Shown piece by piece: positions 41,743 to 50,818 of a stretch of DNA of 53,473 nt (position 1 is the first letter of the stretch; each line of letters opens with the position of its first letter). The stretch comes from Nonomuraea longispora (GTDB lineage: Bacteria > Actinomycetota > Actinomycetes > Streptosporangiales > Streptosporangiaceae), in NCBI RefSeq assembly GCF_004348345.1, contig NZ_SMJZ01000030.1:1-53473 (forward strand), given 5' to 3'. The position numbers and the translations under genes were made by a program. The notes beneath the pieces were generated by a model. It saw only the letters and a list, made by a program, of their open reading frames with translations. It was not told the DNA's origin and ran no database searches.

Positions 41743-42606
41743 TCAGACGGTGGCCAGGTCCTTGCGTACGACGGCGCTCAGCGGGGTGGGTGCGTGGCCG
41801 AGCAGGGTGGCCAGGGTCGGGTCCACGGTGGCGAACTCGCCGGCGCGGGCGGCGGCGAACATGCCGAGCAGGTGGCCCGCGTACTCGTCTGGCACGCCGT
41901 GCTCGGTCAGTTGCCGCCGGAAGGCGTCGTCGGGCGCGACGACCCTGGTGACGGTGCGTCCGGTGACCTCGCCGGCGATGCGGGCGACGTCGTCGAAGGT
42001 CAGTGCCTCGGCCGCGGTGAGCGGAGGAGTGGGGCCGTCGAAGCGGCCCTCGCCGGCCAGGACGGCGGCGGCCGCGTCGGCGAGGTCCTCGTGTGAGGTC
42101 CAGCTGACCGGCCCGTCCGCGGGGAGCACGAGGTGGTCGGAGCGCATGGCCTGGGCGAGGAGCCGCACCGCGTTGGCGGCGTAGAAGCCGTTGCGCAGCG
42201 AGGTGAACGGCACGCCGCACTTTCGCAGCGCCTCCTCGGTCGCGGCGTGGTCGCGGCAGGCCTGGAAGTGCGAGGAGGCACCGGCCGCCATGTGGCTGGT
42301 GTAGAGGACGCGGCGGGCGCCCGCCGCGACGGCCGCGTCGATCGCGGCGCGGTGTCGCCGTACGGCCTCCTCACCCAGCGCGTCGATCGAGACGATGAGC
42401 ACCTGCGTGGCGCCCTCGAAGGCGTGGGCCAGGGTGGCGGCCTCGGCGAAGTCGCCGCGCCGCACGCGCACGCCCTGGTCGGCGAAGGCCTGTGCCTTGC
42501 CGGGGTCGCGGACGCTGACGCCCACCTGGCCCGCGGGCACGCGGGTGAGCAGCCGCTCGACGATCTGGCGCCCGAGCAGTCCGGTGGCGCCGGTCACGAT
42601 GATCAT
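41743..42606 (-). CDS. NmrA/QorB-like NAD(P)H-binding reductase
   Basis: 287 aa atypical SDR. IIVTGATGLLGRQIVERLL at the N-terminus, VSVRDPGKAQAFADQGVRVRRGDF (NADPH-discriminating arginine region), YTSHMAAGASSHFQACRDHAATEEALRKCGVPFTSLRNGFY matching NAD(P)H-binding SDR_a5/QorB-type quinone oxidoreductases. The protein probably senses or uses NADPH. The promoter region holds two identical 11-bp palindromes. The adjacent TetR or the damaged MmyB-like protein could act there. Confidence 0.9.
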   Translation of the reverse strand: MIIVTGATGLLGRQIVERLLTRVPAGQVGVSVRDPGKAQAFADQGVRVRRGDFAEAATLAHAFEGATQVLIVSIDALGEEAVRRHRAAIDAAVAAGARRVLYTSHMAAGASSHFQACRDHAATEEALRKCGVPFTSLRNGFYAANAVRLLAQAMRSDHLVLPADGPVSWTSHEDLADAAAAVLAGEGRFDGPTPPLTAAEALTFDDVARIAGEVTGRTVTRVVAPDDAFRRQLTEHGVPDEYAGHLLGMFAAARAGEFATVDPTLATLLGHAPTPLSAVVRKDLATV

Positions 42607-42649
42607 GTCGTACTCCCGTGGGTCCGTTCCGATGGAAACACGACGATCG

Positions 42650-42694
42650 TATCACTGATAATATCAATGGAATCAATGACGAGTATCACTGATA
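42650..42694. promoter_or_regulatory. Two identical 11-bp palindromes before the NAD(P)-binding reductase gene
   Basis: TATCA-C-TGATA occurs at 42650-42660 and again at 42684-42694, with centres 34 bp apart. The area is markedly AT-rich. This tandem symmetric pair 44-88 bp upstream of the start looks like a repressor operator; the regulator is unknown. TetR, MmyB-like or a regulator outside this window are options. Confidence 0.6.
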
Positions 42695-42766
42695 ACTACA
42701 GGGGGCGTGACGGTGGTGTCGCGGGCCCCATGCCGGCGTCGACGGGAATCGTCTCCGGATGGCCGT

Positions 42767-43480
42767 TCACCTGGTCTCTGCGGAGGGCGTCGCGGGCGCG
42801 GCCAGGCCGCTCAGCAGCCGGATCGCGTCGGCGCTGGCCGAGCCGGGCTCGACGTTGTAGACGCACAACGTCTGGTCGGGGTCGCCGGAGGGCTGGAAGG
42901 ACTCGTACGAGAAGTGCAGCTCCCCGACCGCCGGGTGGTGATAGCACTTCGTGCCGTGGGTGCGGCGCAGCACCCGGTGGTCGTTCCACCAGGTGGTGAA
43001 CTCGGGGCAGCGCAGGGTGAGCTCGCCGACGAGCTCGGCCAGCCGCCGGTCGTCCGGGTGGCGGCCGGCCTCGAGGCGGAGCATGGCGACCGTCTCGGCG
43101 GCGATCTGTTCCCAGTCACCCACCCGGTCACGGGCGACGGGATCCAGAAGGTAGTAGCGGGCGAGGTTGCGCTGCGGTGCTGGAAGGGCGTCGAAGTCGG
43201 TCAGGACCTCGCGCGCCAGGCGGTTGGCGGCCAGGATGTCGGTACGCCGGCCCACGACGAAGGCGGGCACGTGCTCCAGCGTCTGCAGCGTCAGATAGAG
43301 GCCAGAACGGACCCGTTGCGGGGCCGACGGGGCCCGGCGCGCCGGCCGCCCCAGCAGGTCGATGAGGTGCTCGCGTTCGGCGGGGTCGAGCTGGAGGGCC
43401 CGCGCCAGGGCCTCGACGACCTCCGGGGACGGCGTGCCCACGCGGCCCTGCTCCAGACGGGTGTAATACTCGTACCTGCC
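42767..43480 (-). pseudogene. 5'-truncated MmyB-like XRE regulator
   Basis: The protein has the MmyB-like ligand-binding domain (about 240 residues: DILAANRLAREVLTDF, FTTWWNDHRVLRRTHGTKCYHHPAVGELHFSYESF, GDPDQTLCVYNVEPGS) behind the end of the XRE HTH (YYTRLEQGRVGTPSPEVVEALARALQLD). The preceding first two-thirds of the HTH, normally about 45 residues beginning near FLRARR, is missing; upstream codons (43487-43630) do not match and run into the dehydrogenase promoter. A short near-duplication (GGCAGGTAC) at the breakpoint is suggestive. It is probably non-functional for DNA binding. Confidence 0.6.
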
Positions 43481-43607
43481 TTCTCGGTACCTGCCCGCGA
43501 AGGGCCTGCTCAGAGCCCTTGCCGAGGGCTGTGGCGTGGTGTCCTGGGTATGGGTCCGGTGCGGACCGGTTCCGCCACAACACAGTCTCCTGCCCAGGGG
43601 GTTCACC

Positions 43608-44651
43608 ATGTCCACGGACACTTCCGCCAAGCCGCTGACCGTACGAGCCGCTCAGGTCACCGAACCCGGCGGCGCGTTCGACGTGGTCGAGCGCGAGCTG
43701 CCCGAGCCGCGGCGCGGTCACGTCAGGCTGACAGTCGAGGCGTGCGGCGTCTGCCGTTCCGACGCCGCGTTCGTCAACGCCGCCTTTCCCGACGTGCCGT
43801 TCCCTCTGGTGACCGGCCACGAGATCGCCGGACGCGTCGAAGCCACGGGCGAGGACGTCGAGGACTGGAACGTCGGCGACCGGGTGGCCGTCGGCTGGTT
43901 CGGCGGCAACTGCGGCACGTGCCCCGCCTGCCGCCGCGGCGACTTCATCCACTGCGCGCGCATGCAGGTGCCCGGCTGGGCCTACCCCGGCGGGTACGCC
44001 GAGGCCGTGGTCGTACCCGTGTCCGCGCTGGCCCGCATCCCCGACGAGCTCGGCGCCACCGAGGCCGCGCCCATGGGATGTGCCGGCGTGACCACGTTCA
44101 ACGCGCTGCGCCACAGCGCGGCCGGTCCTGGCGAGCTCGTCGCCGTGCTCGGCGTCGGCGGGCTCGGCCACCTGGGCGTGCAGTTCGCGAACAAGCTCGG
44201 CTTCGAGACCGTGGCCGTCGCGCGGGGCGCCGACAAGGCCGACGCGGCCAAGCGCTTCGGCGCCCACCACTACATCGACAGCACCGCGGGTGACGTGGCC
44301 GGGCAGCTGCAGGCCCTGGGTGGGGCGAAGGTCGTCCTCGCCACCGCGGCCAGCTCAGCCGCCATGGGCGCCGCCATCGACGGGCTGGGCGACAACGGCG
44401 AGCTCATCGTGCTCGGCGCCACGCCCGAACCCATCCAGGTCAGCCCCTTCCAGCTCATCTCGTCGAGCAGGACCGTGCACGGCCACCCGTCCGGCACCGC
44501 ACGCGACGTCGAGGAGACTTTGCGCTTCGCCGCCCTGACCGGCATCCGGCCCATGATCGAGACCCGCCCGCTGGACGACGTCGCGGCGGCCTACGACCGC
44601 ATGATGTCCGGCGACGCCCGCTACCGCATGGTCCTCACCACCGGCAGGTGA
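43608..44651 (+). CDS. Zinc-dependent alcohol dehydrogenase (MDR family)
   Basis: 347 aa. Catalytic zinc ligands are Cys49 and His71 (GHEIAGRVEATG), with Glu72 adjacent. The structural zinc site is C-x2-C-x2-C-x7-C (NCGTCPACRRGDFIHC, residues 102-116). The NAD(P) loop is VLGVGGLGHLGVQFA. ATG 43608 is preceded by AGGGGG 7 nt upstream. Related to medium-chain dehydrogenases of the AdhP type. Divergent from the damaged MmyB gene and followed by a hairpin terminator. Confidence 0.95.
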   Translation: MSTDTSAKPLTVRAAQVTEPGGAFDVVERELPEPRRGHVRLTVEACGVCRSDAAFVNAAFPDVPFPLVTGHEIAGRVEATGEDVEDWNVGDRVAVGWFGGNCGTCPACRRGDFIHCARMQVPGWAYPGGYAEAVVVPVSALARIPDELGATEAAPMGCAGVTTFNALRHSAAGPGELVAVLGVGGLGHLGVQFANKLGFETVAVARGADKADAAKRFGAHHYIDSTAGDVAGQLQALGGAKVVLATAASSAAMGAAIDGLGDNGELIVLGATPEPIQVSPFQLISSSRTVHGHPSGTARDVEETLRFAALTGIRPMIETRPLDDVAAAYDRMMSGDARYRMVLTTGR

Positions 44652-44748
44652 CCGGTGGTCGGATCCGCAGGGTGTGACGCAATGCCCGGGAATGAGCAAC
44701 GCCGCTCCCATCGCCCGGTGGTCGGCGGCGGGAGCGGTTCCCAGAATC

Positions 44749-44775
44749 GTGGCCCTTCGGACTCCTGGGCCACGG
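44749..44775. terminator. Hairpin between the dehydrogenase gene and the small effector-like gene
   Basis: CGTGGCCC (44749-44756) and GGGCCACG (44768-44775) form a perfect 8-bp stem with an 11-nt loop, between two convergent genes (stops at 44651 and 44784). Suitable as a bidirectional terminator; no U-tract. Confidence 0.55.
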
Positions 44776-44783
44776 AGGGCTGA

Positions 44784-45161
44784 TCAGGACCTGCCGAAAT
44801 TGATCGAACCCAGGACATCGCCGGTCTGAATGACCGGCCCACTGATGCGAGCGTCGCCACCGATGGTGTTGTGCACGTCATGCTTGTACTGAATGAGGTG
44901 CATCGTGTTGGTCGTCCACGCGATCAGGGCCTGCTCGAACTCGGCATCCGCCTTCGCCTGGTCCACCAGCACCTTGGCAACCTCCTCCGGCGACTTTGTG
45001 TCGGTCTGTTCCAGGGCTGCCACGGCCGCATCGCCATCGCCGAAACGGCGGCGTACAAGCGCGGTCAGCGAGGTCCAGGCGTGCTTTCCAGCCTCTCCGG
45101 CGGCCCCTCCCACTATTGCGGAGACGATCGCTGCCAGAGTCGGGATCGTGCTCGGGTCCAT
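44784..45161 (-). CDS. Small effector-like protein with hydrophobic N-terminal helix and C-terminal amyloid-type motif
   Basis: 125 aa. Residues 6-22 (IPTLAAIVSAIVGGAAG) form a glycine-containing hydrophobic helix, followed by amphipathic helices (about 27-95: AWTSLTALVRRRF ... AKADAEFEQALIAWTTNTM). The end, residues 98-122, has N-T-I-G-G...GPVIQTGDVLGSINF. This motif matches the N-terminus of the divergent NLR-like protein (GPLVQARDVFGGVHF). ATG 45161 is preceded by GAGG 6 nt upstream. The combination of a membrane-active-looking helical domain and a C-terminal amyloid-like motif is known from bacterial proteins analogous to fungal HET-s/HELL-domain effectors. The assignment rests on this resemblance and the gene pairing. 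Experimental proof is absent. Confidence 0.7.
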   Translation of the reverse strand: MDPSTIPTLAAIVSAIVGGAAGEAGKHAWTSLTALVRRRFGDGDAAVAALEQTDTKSPEEVAKVLVDQAKADAEFEQALIAWTTNTMHLIQYKHDVHNTIGGDARISGPVIQTGDVLGSINFGRS

Positions 45162-45380
45162 CACGCCTCTTTCGGGGTAGAGGTTTCCTCCAGAGTAGAG
45201 CGTCGCCGGCGGAGCCCGCATCGCGCCTGGCCGCGTGCGGACGGTAGTCGCCTGCTGCATATGAATCCTCGATGGATTGCAGTGCACTTTGAAATCGGTC
45301 ATTGTTGCACATGTCTTTTATCCCGAGTCGCTTCAACATGTACAGGGGCTACCGGAGCCTGAGATTGGTGTCCAAACGAC

Positions 45381-47507
45381 GTGAAAGCGAACCGAAACCT
45401 GTCCGAAATTGTACATAACGATGTAACTGGAGTGGTTCACGGTCCGCTGGTTCAGGCGCGTGACGTATTCGGTGGCGTCCATTTCCATACTCCGGCTTCG
45501 CTGCCGGCACCCAGCCAGCTTCCGCCACGGCCGCGCCTGGTTGACCGTGAAGCCGCCTTGGCTCAGCTCAACGTCCTGCGAGAGGAGGTGAAGGATGTCC
45601 CGCTTACCGTGCTGGTAACGGGACCCGCGGGCGTGGGAAAGTCCGCGCTGTCTGTTGCTTGGGCGCACATGATTCGTTCGGATTTCGCGGATGGGCAGTT
45701 GTACGCCGATCTTCGCGGACATTCCGGCACTGGCCCGGCGTCCCCTCGCGACGTGCTGGGCGACTTTCTGCACTCCCTGGGCGTCCCAACGGACCTCATT
45801 CCAGGAGACCTGGCGCAGCGGGCGGCGCTGTACCGCACGGTGACCCAGGACCAGCGGGTTCTCGTACTTCTCGATGACGCGATGACCGCCGCTCAGGTGC
45901 GGCCGCTGCTCCCGGCCTCGCCGGCAAGCACCACCGTGGTGACCAGCAGATACCGGCTGGCCGGCCTGCTGCTGCAGGGAGTACGTGGCGTGTACGTTGA
46001 TCGGTTCGACGCCGAGTCAAGCCTGGCCCTTCTCCGTGACGCCCTCGGGAGCGACCGGCTGGAACAACAGCGCGAGGCAGCCTCCGAACTGGTCGAGCTG
46101 TGCATGCGGCTGCCGCTGGCCCTGAGCGTCGCGGCGGCCCGCCTGGCCGCGCGTCCAAGCTGGCCTCTCCGGGAGATGGTCATTGCGTTGACCGAGCAAC
46201 AGAGGACCCTGGCGGCGTTGACGATCGAAGATGATGTCGCGTTGCGTTCCGCGTTGGACCTCTCCTACCGCGTGCTCCGCTCCGACGCGGCCCGGCTGTA
46301 CAGATTTCTGAGCCTCATCCCGGGAGACATGTTCGGCGATGATGCGGCAGCCGCGCTGGCCGACATCTCGAGGATGGAGTCGCGGCGGCTGCTGGGGGAG
46401 CTGACCGACGCGAACCTGCTGACCGACACGGCCGACGGGCGTTATCGCTTTCATCACGCGCTGGTCCGGTTGCACGCCTGCCAGTTGGCGGAGGCAGAGG
46501 ACCAGAGGGAGGTCCGGGATCTCGCTGTCGGGCGATTGCTCGGCTGGTATCTCGCCACTGCCGCGCGCGCGGAGAACCGGTTGAGGCCATACCGTACTCG
46601 ACTTCCCCGAGATGCCGAACCGCCTCCCTCCGAGGTGACCGACTTCGGTGGGCCGGAGGATGCGATCGAGTGGCTGGAGTCCGAGCGCGCGAACCTGAGC
46701 GCCGCCGTCACGCTGGCACACGAGCGGGGACGGGAGGCGACCGCATGGCAGCTCGCTGACTCCATGTGGGCTCTCTTCCTCTTCATGGGTCATCACCTGG
46801 AACGTGTGAAGGTGGAGGAAACAGGATTGGCCGCCGCACGCTCCTGCGGTGACCTGCACGCCGAAGGGAAGATGCTGAACCGCCTGGGGCTGAGTCTCGA
46901 TGCCCTCGGGCGTCATGATGAGGCCGTAACGCGGTTCGAAGAGGCCCTCGAGATCTGGCGACGGCTCGGCGAGAAAGAGAGGGAAATCGGTTCGCTGCGC
47001 AGGCTCGGGCTGGTCGCCGCCAGGCGAGGTGACTTCGACGTGGCCATCAGCCGGCTCGTGGACGTGACCGCTGCCTACCATACGCTCGGTGTCGATCGGA
47101 AGACTGCTCTGGCTCTGATCGATCTGGCGGGCGTGCTCCTCGCGCAGGGCCGTGCCACGGACGCCGTGATCCACCTGGAGCGGGCTCGTCAGCTGCTACG
47201 ACGCGTGGACGACTCGTACAACAGGGCCCGTGTGGGCATCTTCCTCGGCCATGCGCAGGCGAGTTCCGGGAATTTCGGCGAGGCGGACCAGGAACTGCAT
47301 GCCGCCCTCGATGCGATGTCCAAGCTGGGATCGTCGGTAGGGCAGGCTGCGGCGTTGGAAGGCCTGGGGGATCTGGCGGAACGCACGGGCCGGCGGGACG
47401 ACGCAAGACGGATGTATGAGGCGGCACTGGACATGGTAGGCCAGGACGGATCTATCGGATATATCAGAATTAAGGCGCGTCTTGATGGGTTTGCCCGTTA
47501 TGCTTAG
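45381..47507 (+). CDS. NLR-like STAND protein: amyloid-type motif, NB-ARC, TPR
   Basis: 708 aa. N-terminal residues 13-35 hold the motif NDVTG..., GPLVQARDVFGG, VHF. The NB-ARC region follows with Walker A GPAGVGKS (about 80-88), Walker B VLVLLDDA (about 160), VVTSRYRL, and a winged-helix end (YRFHHALVRLHA). Then TPR repeats run over about 490-705 (MLNRLGLSLDALGRHDEAVTRFEEALEIWRRLG and further units). This is the architecture of a plant/animal-like NLR, with a ligand-sensing repeat domain, ATPase switch and short signalling motif. GTG 45381 is used; no better in-frame start precedes the motif. GC is lower than in the neighbours. It is divergent from the effector-like gene over about 220 bp, forming a matched pair. 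Confidence 0.85.
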   Translation: MKANRNLSEIVHNDVTGVVHGPLVQARDVFGGVHFHTPASLPAPSQLPPRPRLVDREAALAQLNVLREEVKDVPLTVLVTGPAGVGKSALSVAWAHMIRSDFADGQLYADLRGHSGTGPASPRDVLGDFLHSLGVPTDLIPGDLAQRAALYRTVTQDQRVLVLLDDAMTAAQVRPLLPASPASTTVVTSRYRLAGLLLQGVRGVYVDRFDAESSLALLRDALGSDRLEQQREAASELVELCMRLPLALSVAAARLAARPSWPLREMVIALTEQQRTLAALTIEDDVALRSALDLSYRVLRSDAARLYRFLSLIPGDMFGDDAAAALADISRMESRRLLGELTDANLLTDTADGRYRFHHALVRLHACQLAEAEDQREVRDLAVGRLLGWYLATAARAENRLRPYRTRLPRDAEPPPSEVTDFGGPEDAIEWLESERANLSAAVTLAHERGREATAWQLADSMWALFLFMGHHLERVKVEETGLAAARSCGDLHAEGKMLNRLGLSLDALGRHDEAVTRFEEALEIWRRLGEKEREIGSLRRLGLVAARRGDFDVAISRLVDVTAAYHTLGVDRKTALALIDLAGVLLAQGRATDAVIHLERARQLLRRVDDSYNRARVGIFLGHAQASSGNFGEADQELHAALDAMSKLGSSVGQAAALEGLGDLAERTGRRDDARRMYEAALDMVGQDGSIGYIRIKARLDGFARYA

Positions 47508-47552
47508 ATTCGTCAGAGAGAGAGGCAGGGCCACCGCTCGGCGATGACCCTG

Positions 47553-47578
47553 TATGATGGGATGGTCATCCCATCATA
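47553..47578. terminator. Near-perfect 26-bp palindrome between the NLR and SARP genes
   Basis: Arms of 12 bp (TATGATGGGATG at 47553-47564 and its exact complement at 47567-47578) flank a 2-bp centre. Convergent genes end at 47507 and 47684, so a bidirectional terminator is likely. As a perfect dyad, it could also be a protein-binding site. AT-rich flanks follow. Confidence 0.6.
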
Positions 47579-47683
47579 ATAAGCCACTCGAAAAAGGGCA
47601 TAGCTCCTCTTCTGGATCGTTGTGGATGAAAATGCATCCCGAAGGACACGTCCAACTTATCTGGTAAGCGGGACTTTCGTAAA

Positions 47684-50600
47684 TTATGCACCAGTCGTCC
47701 CGAGTGTGTCGAGGCGTTTCCGTAGGGATCTCGCTTCCGGCGCGCCGAGACGCTCGAAGATCGTGAGGGCCTGTCGCCACGGGCGCTCGGCTGCCTTCCT
47801 GTCGCGCATGCGGAGAAGGGCTTCGCCCAGCCCCGTAAGTGAGCTTGCCTCAAGAAACGGGTCGCCCAGCTCGTGGGCGAGGGCCAACGCCCGCTCGTAG
47901 GTCTCCCGGGCGAAGGCGAACTGGCCGCTGTGCCGCTGGCTGTCGCCGATCCTCTGAAGCGCACGCGAGGATTCGTACGGATCTCCTATGGTCCGTGCAA
48001 TGGAGAGTGCCTTCTGGAAATGAATCAGTGCCTCGGCGTTGAGGTCCATGCCCAGATAGGTCGATCCGATATTGCTCAGGGTGTGGGCCTCGTGTCGGCG
48101 GTCGCCGGTTTCCCGGCATATCGCCAACGCCTCACGATAGAAGTGCAGGGCTTCGTCGCGTCGTCCCTCACGCTCATGGCAGTTGGCGATGTTGTTGAGC
48201 CCGACCGCCTCGTTCTGACGCCATCCTGCTTCTCGCAGAATGGCGAGCGCCTGCCTGAAGAGGCTGAGCGCACTGCGGTAGTCGCCGCGGCTGAAGTGTA
48301 ATTCGCCGAAATTGTTCAGAACCATTGCCTTCGTGGCGACGTCGCCCCCGCCGTTCGCGATCTCAAGGCAGGACTCGAAGGCCGCCGTCGCCTCTTCGGC
48401 GAGCCCGAGATACGACAGTGCGATCCCCGAGTGCAGCAAGGCGTTGCCTTCACCGTGCCGGTCTCCGATGGCCCGGAACAGCGCGATCGCTTTCCGCGCG
48501 TGTTCCAGGGCCTCCCGGTTCCGTCCGGAGAGCCAGGAAAGGCGGGCGAGATGGTCCAGCGTGTCCGCCTCGCCGCCCCGGTCTCCCAACGCGCGGAAGG
48601 CGTTGATGCCCTTGATGGCGTGTTCCAAGGCCGCCGCATAATGACCCGTGCGGCTCCGTACCAAGCTGAGTTCGAGTTCGACGCGCGCTTCTCCCTCGCG
48701 ATCGCCGATCTGCCGGCAGACTCGGCGGGTCAGTTCGTGTGCACGGGCAGCGTCCTCCCAGTGCGCTGATCGCTCCAGGTACGTCGCGACAGCCCGCGAA
48801 AGCTGGATCGCATGCACGGGATATCCATGCTCTGCCGTGTAGTGCACGCACATCAGCACGTTGGCCCACTCGTCCCGCAGCCACTCGGCTGCGGAACGTG
48901 GGCTGTCAACGAAAGCTGGGTCAGGCGGGTGGGGGACACGCACGTCGGCGCGGCGTCTGTGCGGATAGAGAATGCGATCGGCCCGGTCCGCGGTGTACAG
49001 GTAGAAATCAAGCATGCGGCGGACGGCTCGTCGTGGCTCCCCTGCGGGTTCTTCCTCGACGGCGCGTTCCCGGGCGTATGCGCGCAGGAGGTCGTGAAAA
49101 CGGATCCGGCCTGATTCTGGTTCTTCCACAAGATGGCGATCGATCAATTCTTCCAGGGCGCTTTCCGCCCGATACCGATCGCACCCGATCAGCGCGGCGG
49201 CCGCGCCGACAGTGAGGTCGGCGCCGACATGCAGGCCAATACGGCGGAACGCCCTCCGCCGTTCCGATGACAATTCCCGGTACGACAGATCGAACGCGGT
49301 GGACAGGTTGCTGTCTCCCGCGTGCATCTCGGCCAGCCCGCCCTTGGACTGCGACAGCTTCGCCACCAGGTCCCCGACGCCTCGCGCCGGCCGGTGGCGA
49401 AGCTTGTTCGCCATGATCGTGACCGCCAGCGGGAGATGCCCGCACAGGCTGACGAGCCGGTTGACGTCACCGGCGTCGAGTGGTCGGCCCTGGCCCACGA
49501 TCCGGCGGAAGAGGAGCGCCGCCTCGGGCGGAATCAACGCATCCAGCGAAAGTGGCCGCGCACCCTCCAGTCCGGTGAGCCGTCGCCGACTCGTGACCAG
49601 CACGAGACAGCCCGGCTTTCCCGGGAGGAACGGCCTGACCTGGTCAGCGCTGGCTGCGTCGTCGAGCACGATCAATATCCGGCGATCGGCGAGCCGTGCG
49701 CGCCACAGTGCGGCACGCGGCTCCAGCCCATCCGGGATCCGTTGAGGGTCATCCCCGAGAAGCCGGAGCAGCATTTCGAGTCCGTGGCCGGGATCGACCG
49801 GTGGTTGGTGGGGATCGTGGGCGCGGAGATGCAAGTACCACCGCCCGTCGGGATAGCGGTCCGCCAGCTTATGAGCCATGTGGATGGCGAGCGCCGTCTT
49901 GCCGACACCTGCCATCCCGTCAATCGCTCTGATCATTACCGAGGCGGAGGAATGCTCCACTTCGTCGTACAAACGGGCCAGTTCCGTTTCCCGTCCCGTG
50001 AAGTCCGGAATATCGCGGGGTAGATTGTCGTTGAGCGGTGCCGCGGCGACGTGGTGGCGTGCTGGGGGTGTGGCCAGGCCGGCATCGCCGCGCAATATGC
50101 GCTCGTAGGTGCCGCGCAGGGAAGGCCCGGGGTCGGCTCCAAGGTCCTCCACGAGGCGGTGACCTGCCCGATGATAGGCCTCCAATGCCTCGCCCTGCCG
50201 TCCGCAGCGATAGAGCGCGACCATCAAATGTTCGACGAATGACTCGTCATAAGGATGCTGGTGGACCAGGCCGTACAGCTCTCCGACCAACTCCGCGTGA
50301 CCACCCATCTCGAGTTCCATGGCAAGCCGCATGCCGATGGCCGCCCGATGCTCACTCTCGAGACTCGTCCGCAACTTCGTGACCCATTCCCCGGACAACC
50401 CGGAGAGTGGATCGCCACGCCATAGTTCCTCCGCCTCCCTGAGCAGGCGCAGCGCGTCGTCGGGGTTCCCGCTGTCCGAGATTGCCCGGGCCTGAGCTTT
50501 CAGCCGACGGAAACGATGCAGGTCAACGCTTTGGCGATCGACCTCCAGGACGTACGCGCCGGAACGATAACTCAGCCGAGGCGCAGCTTCACCGTGGTTC

Positions 50601-50818
50601 AGCCGGCCACGCAGGCGTGCGATATAGCTGTGCACGTTTCCACGGGCTTTCGCCGGCGGGGCGTCGTCCCATACGCGGTTGATCATCGTTTCGATGGACA
50701 CAGGCTGTCCAGGAGTCAAGAGCAGGATGGCCAGTATGTGCCGTTCCTTGACCGAGCCGAGCTCGCGTGCCTCTCCGTTGGCCCGCAACTCCACGGAGCC
50801 GAGGATTCGGAACTCCAC
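47684..50818 (-). CDS. SARP-family regulator with NB-ARC and TPR domains (AfsR-like)
   Basis: 1044 aa. Residues about 1-90 are the OmpR-type winged helix of SARPs (FRILGSVELRANG ... KERHILAILLLTPGQPVSIETMINRVW), 95-240 the bacterial transcriptional activation domain (BTAD). NB-ARC shows Walker A GMAGVGKT (about 299-306) and RRILIVLDDA. C-terminal TPRs span about 690-1020 (EGNALLHSGIALSYLGLAEEATAAFESCLEIA and many others). AfsR-type proteins activate secondary metabolism or neighbouring operons. GTG 50818 is preferred (GGAAGGA 5 nt upstream) over ATG 50833. Divergent from the glycosyltransferase-like/PfkB pair, the likely target, across about 220 bp. Intact and full length. Confidence 0.93.
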   Translation of the reverse strand: MEFRILGSVELRANGEARELGSVKERHILAILLLTPGQPVSIETMINRVWDDAPPAKARGNVHSYIARLRGRLNHGEAAPRLSYRSGAYVLEVDRQSVDLHRFRRLKAQARAISDSGNPDDALRLLREAEELWRGDPLSGLSGEWVTKLRTSLESEHRAAIGMRLAMELEMGGHAELVGELYGLVHQHPYDESFVEHLMVALYRCGRQGEALEAYHRAGHRLVEDLGADPGPSLRGTYERILRGDAGLATPPARHHVAAAPLNDNLPRDIPDFTGRETELARLYDEVEHSSASVMIRAIDGMAGVGKTALAIHMAHKLADRYPDGRWYLHLRAHDPHQPPVDPGHGLEMLLRLLGDDPQRIPDGLEPRAALWRARLADRRILIVLDDAASADQVRPFLPGKPGCLVLVTSRRRLTGLEGARPLSLDALIPPEAALLFRRIVGQGRPLDAGDVNRLVSLCGHLPLAVTIMANKLRHRPARGVGDLVAKLSQSKGGLAEMHAGDSNLSTAFDLSYRELSSERRRAFRRIGLHVGADLTVGAAAALIGCDRYRAESALEELIDRHLVEEPESGRIRFHDLLRAYARERAVEEEPAGEPRRAVRRMLDFYLYTADRADRILYPHRRRADVRVPHPPDPAFVDSPRSAAEWLRDEWANVLMCVHYTAEHGYPVHAIQLSRAVATYLERSAHWEDAARAHELTRRVCRQIGDREGEARVELELSLVRSRTGHYAAALEHAIKGINAFRALGDRGGEADTLDHLARLSWLSGRNREALEHARKAIALFRAIGDRHGEGNALLHSGIALSYLGLAEEATAAFESCLEIANGGGDVATKAMVLNNFGELHFSRGDYRSALSLFRQALAILREAGWRQNEAVGLNNIANCHEREGRRDEALHFYREALAICRETGDRRHEAHTLSNIGSTYLGMDLNAEALIHFQKALSIARTIGDPYESSRALQRIGDSQRHSGQFAFARETYERALALAHELGDPFLEASSLTGLGEALLRMRDRKAAERPWRQALTIFERLGAPEARSLRKRLDTLGTTGA

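Noticed and set aside
47553..47578. CRISPR-like or transposon-end interpretation of the palindrome
   Set aside because: It occurs only once, with no spacer array, transposase gene or target-site duplication nearby.
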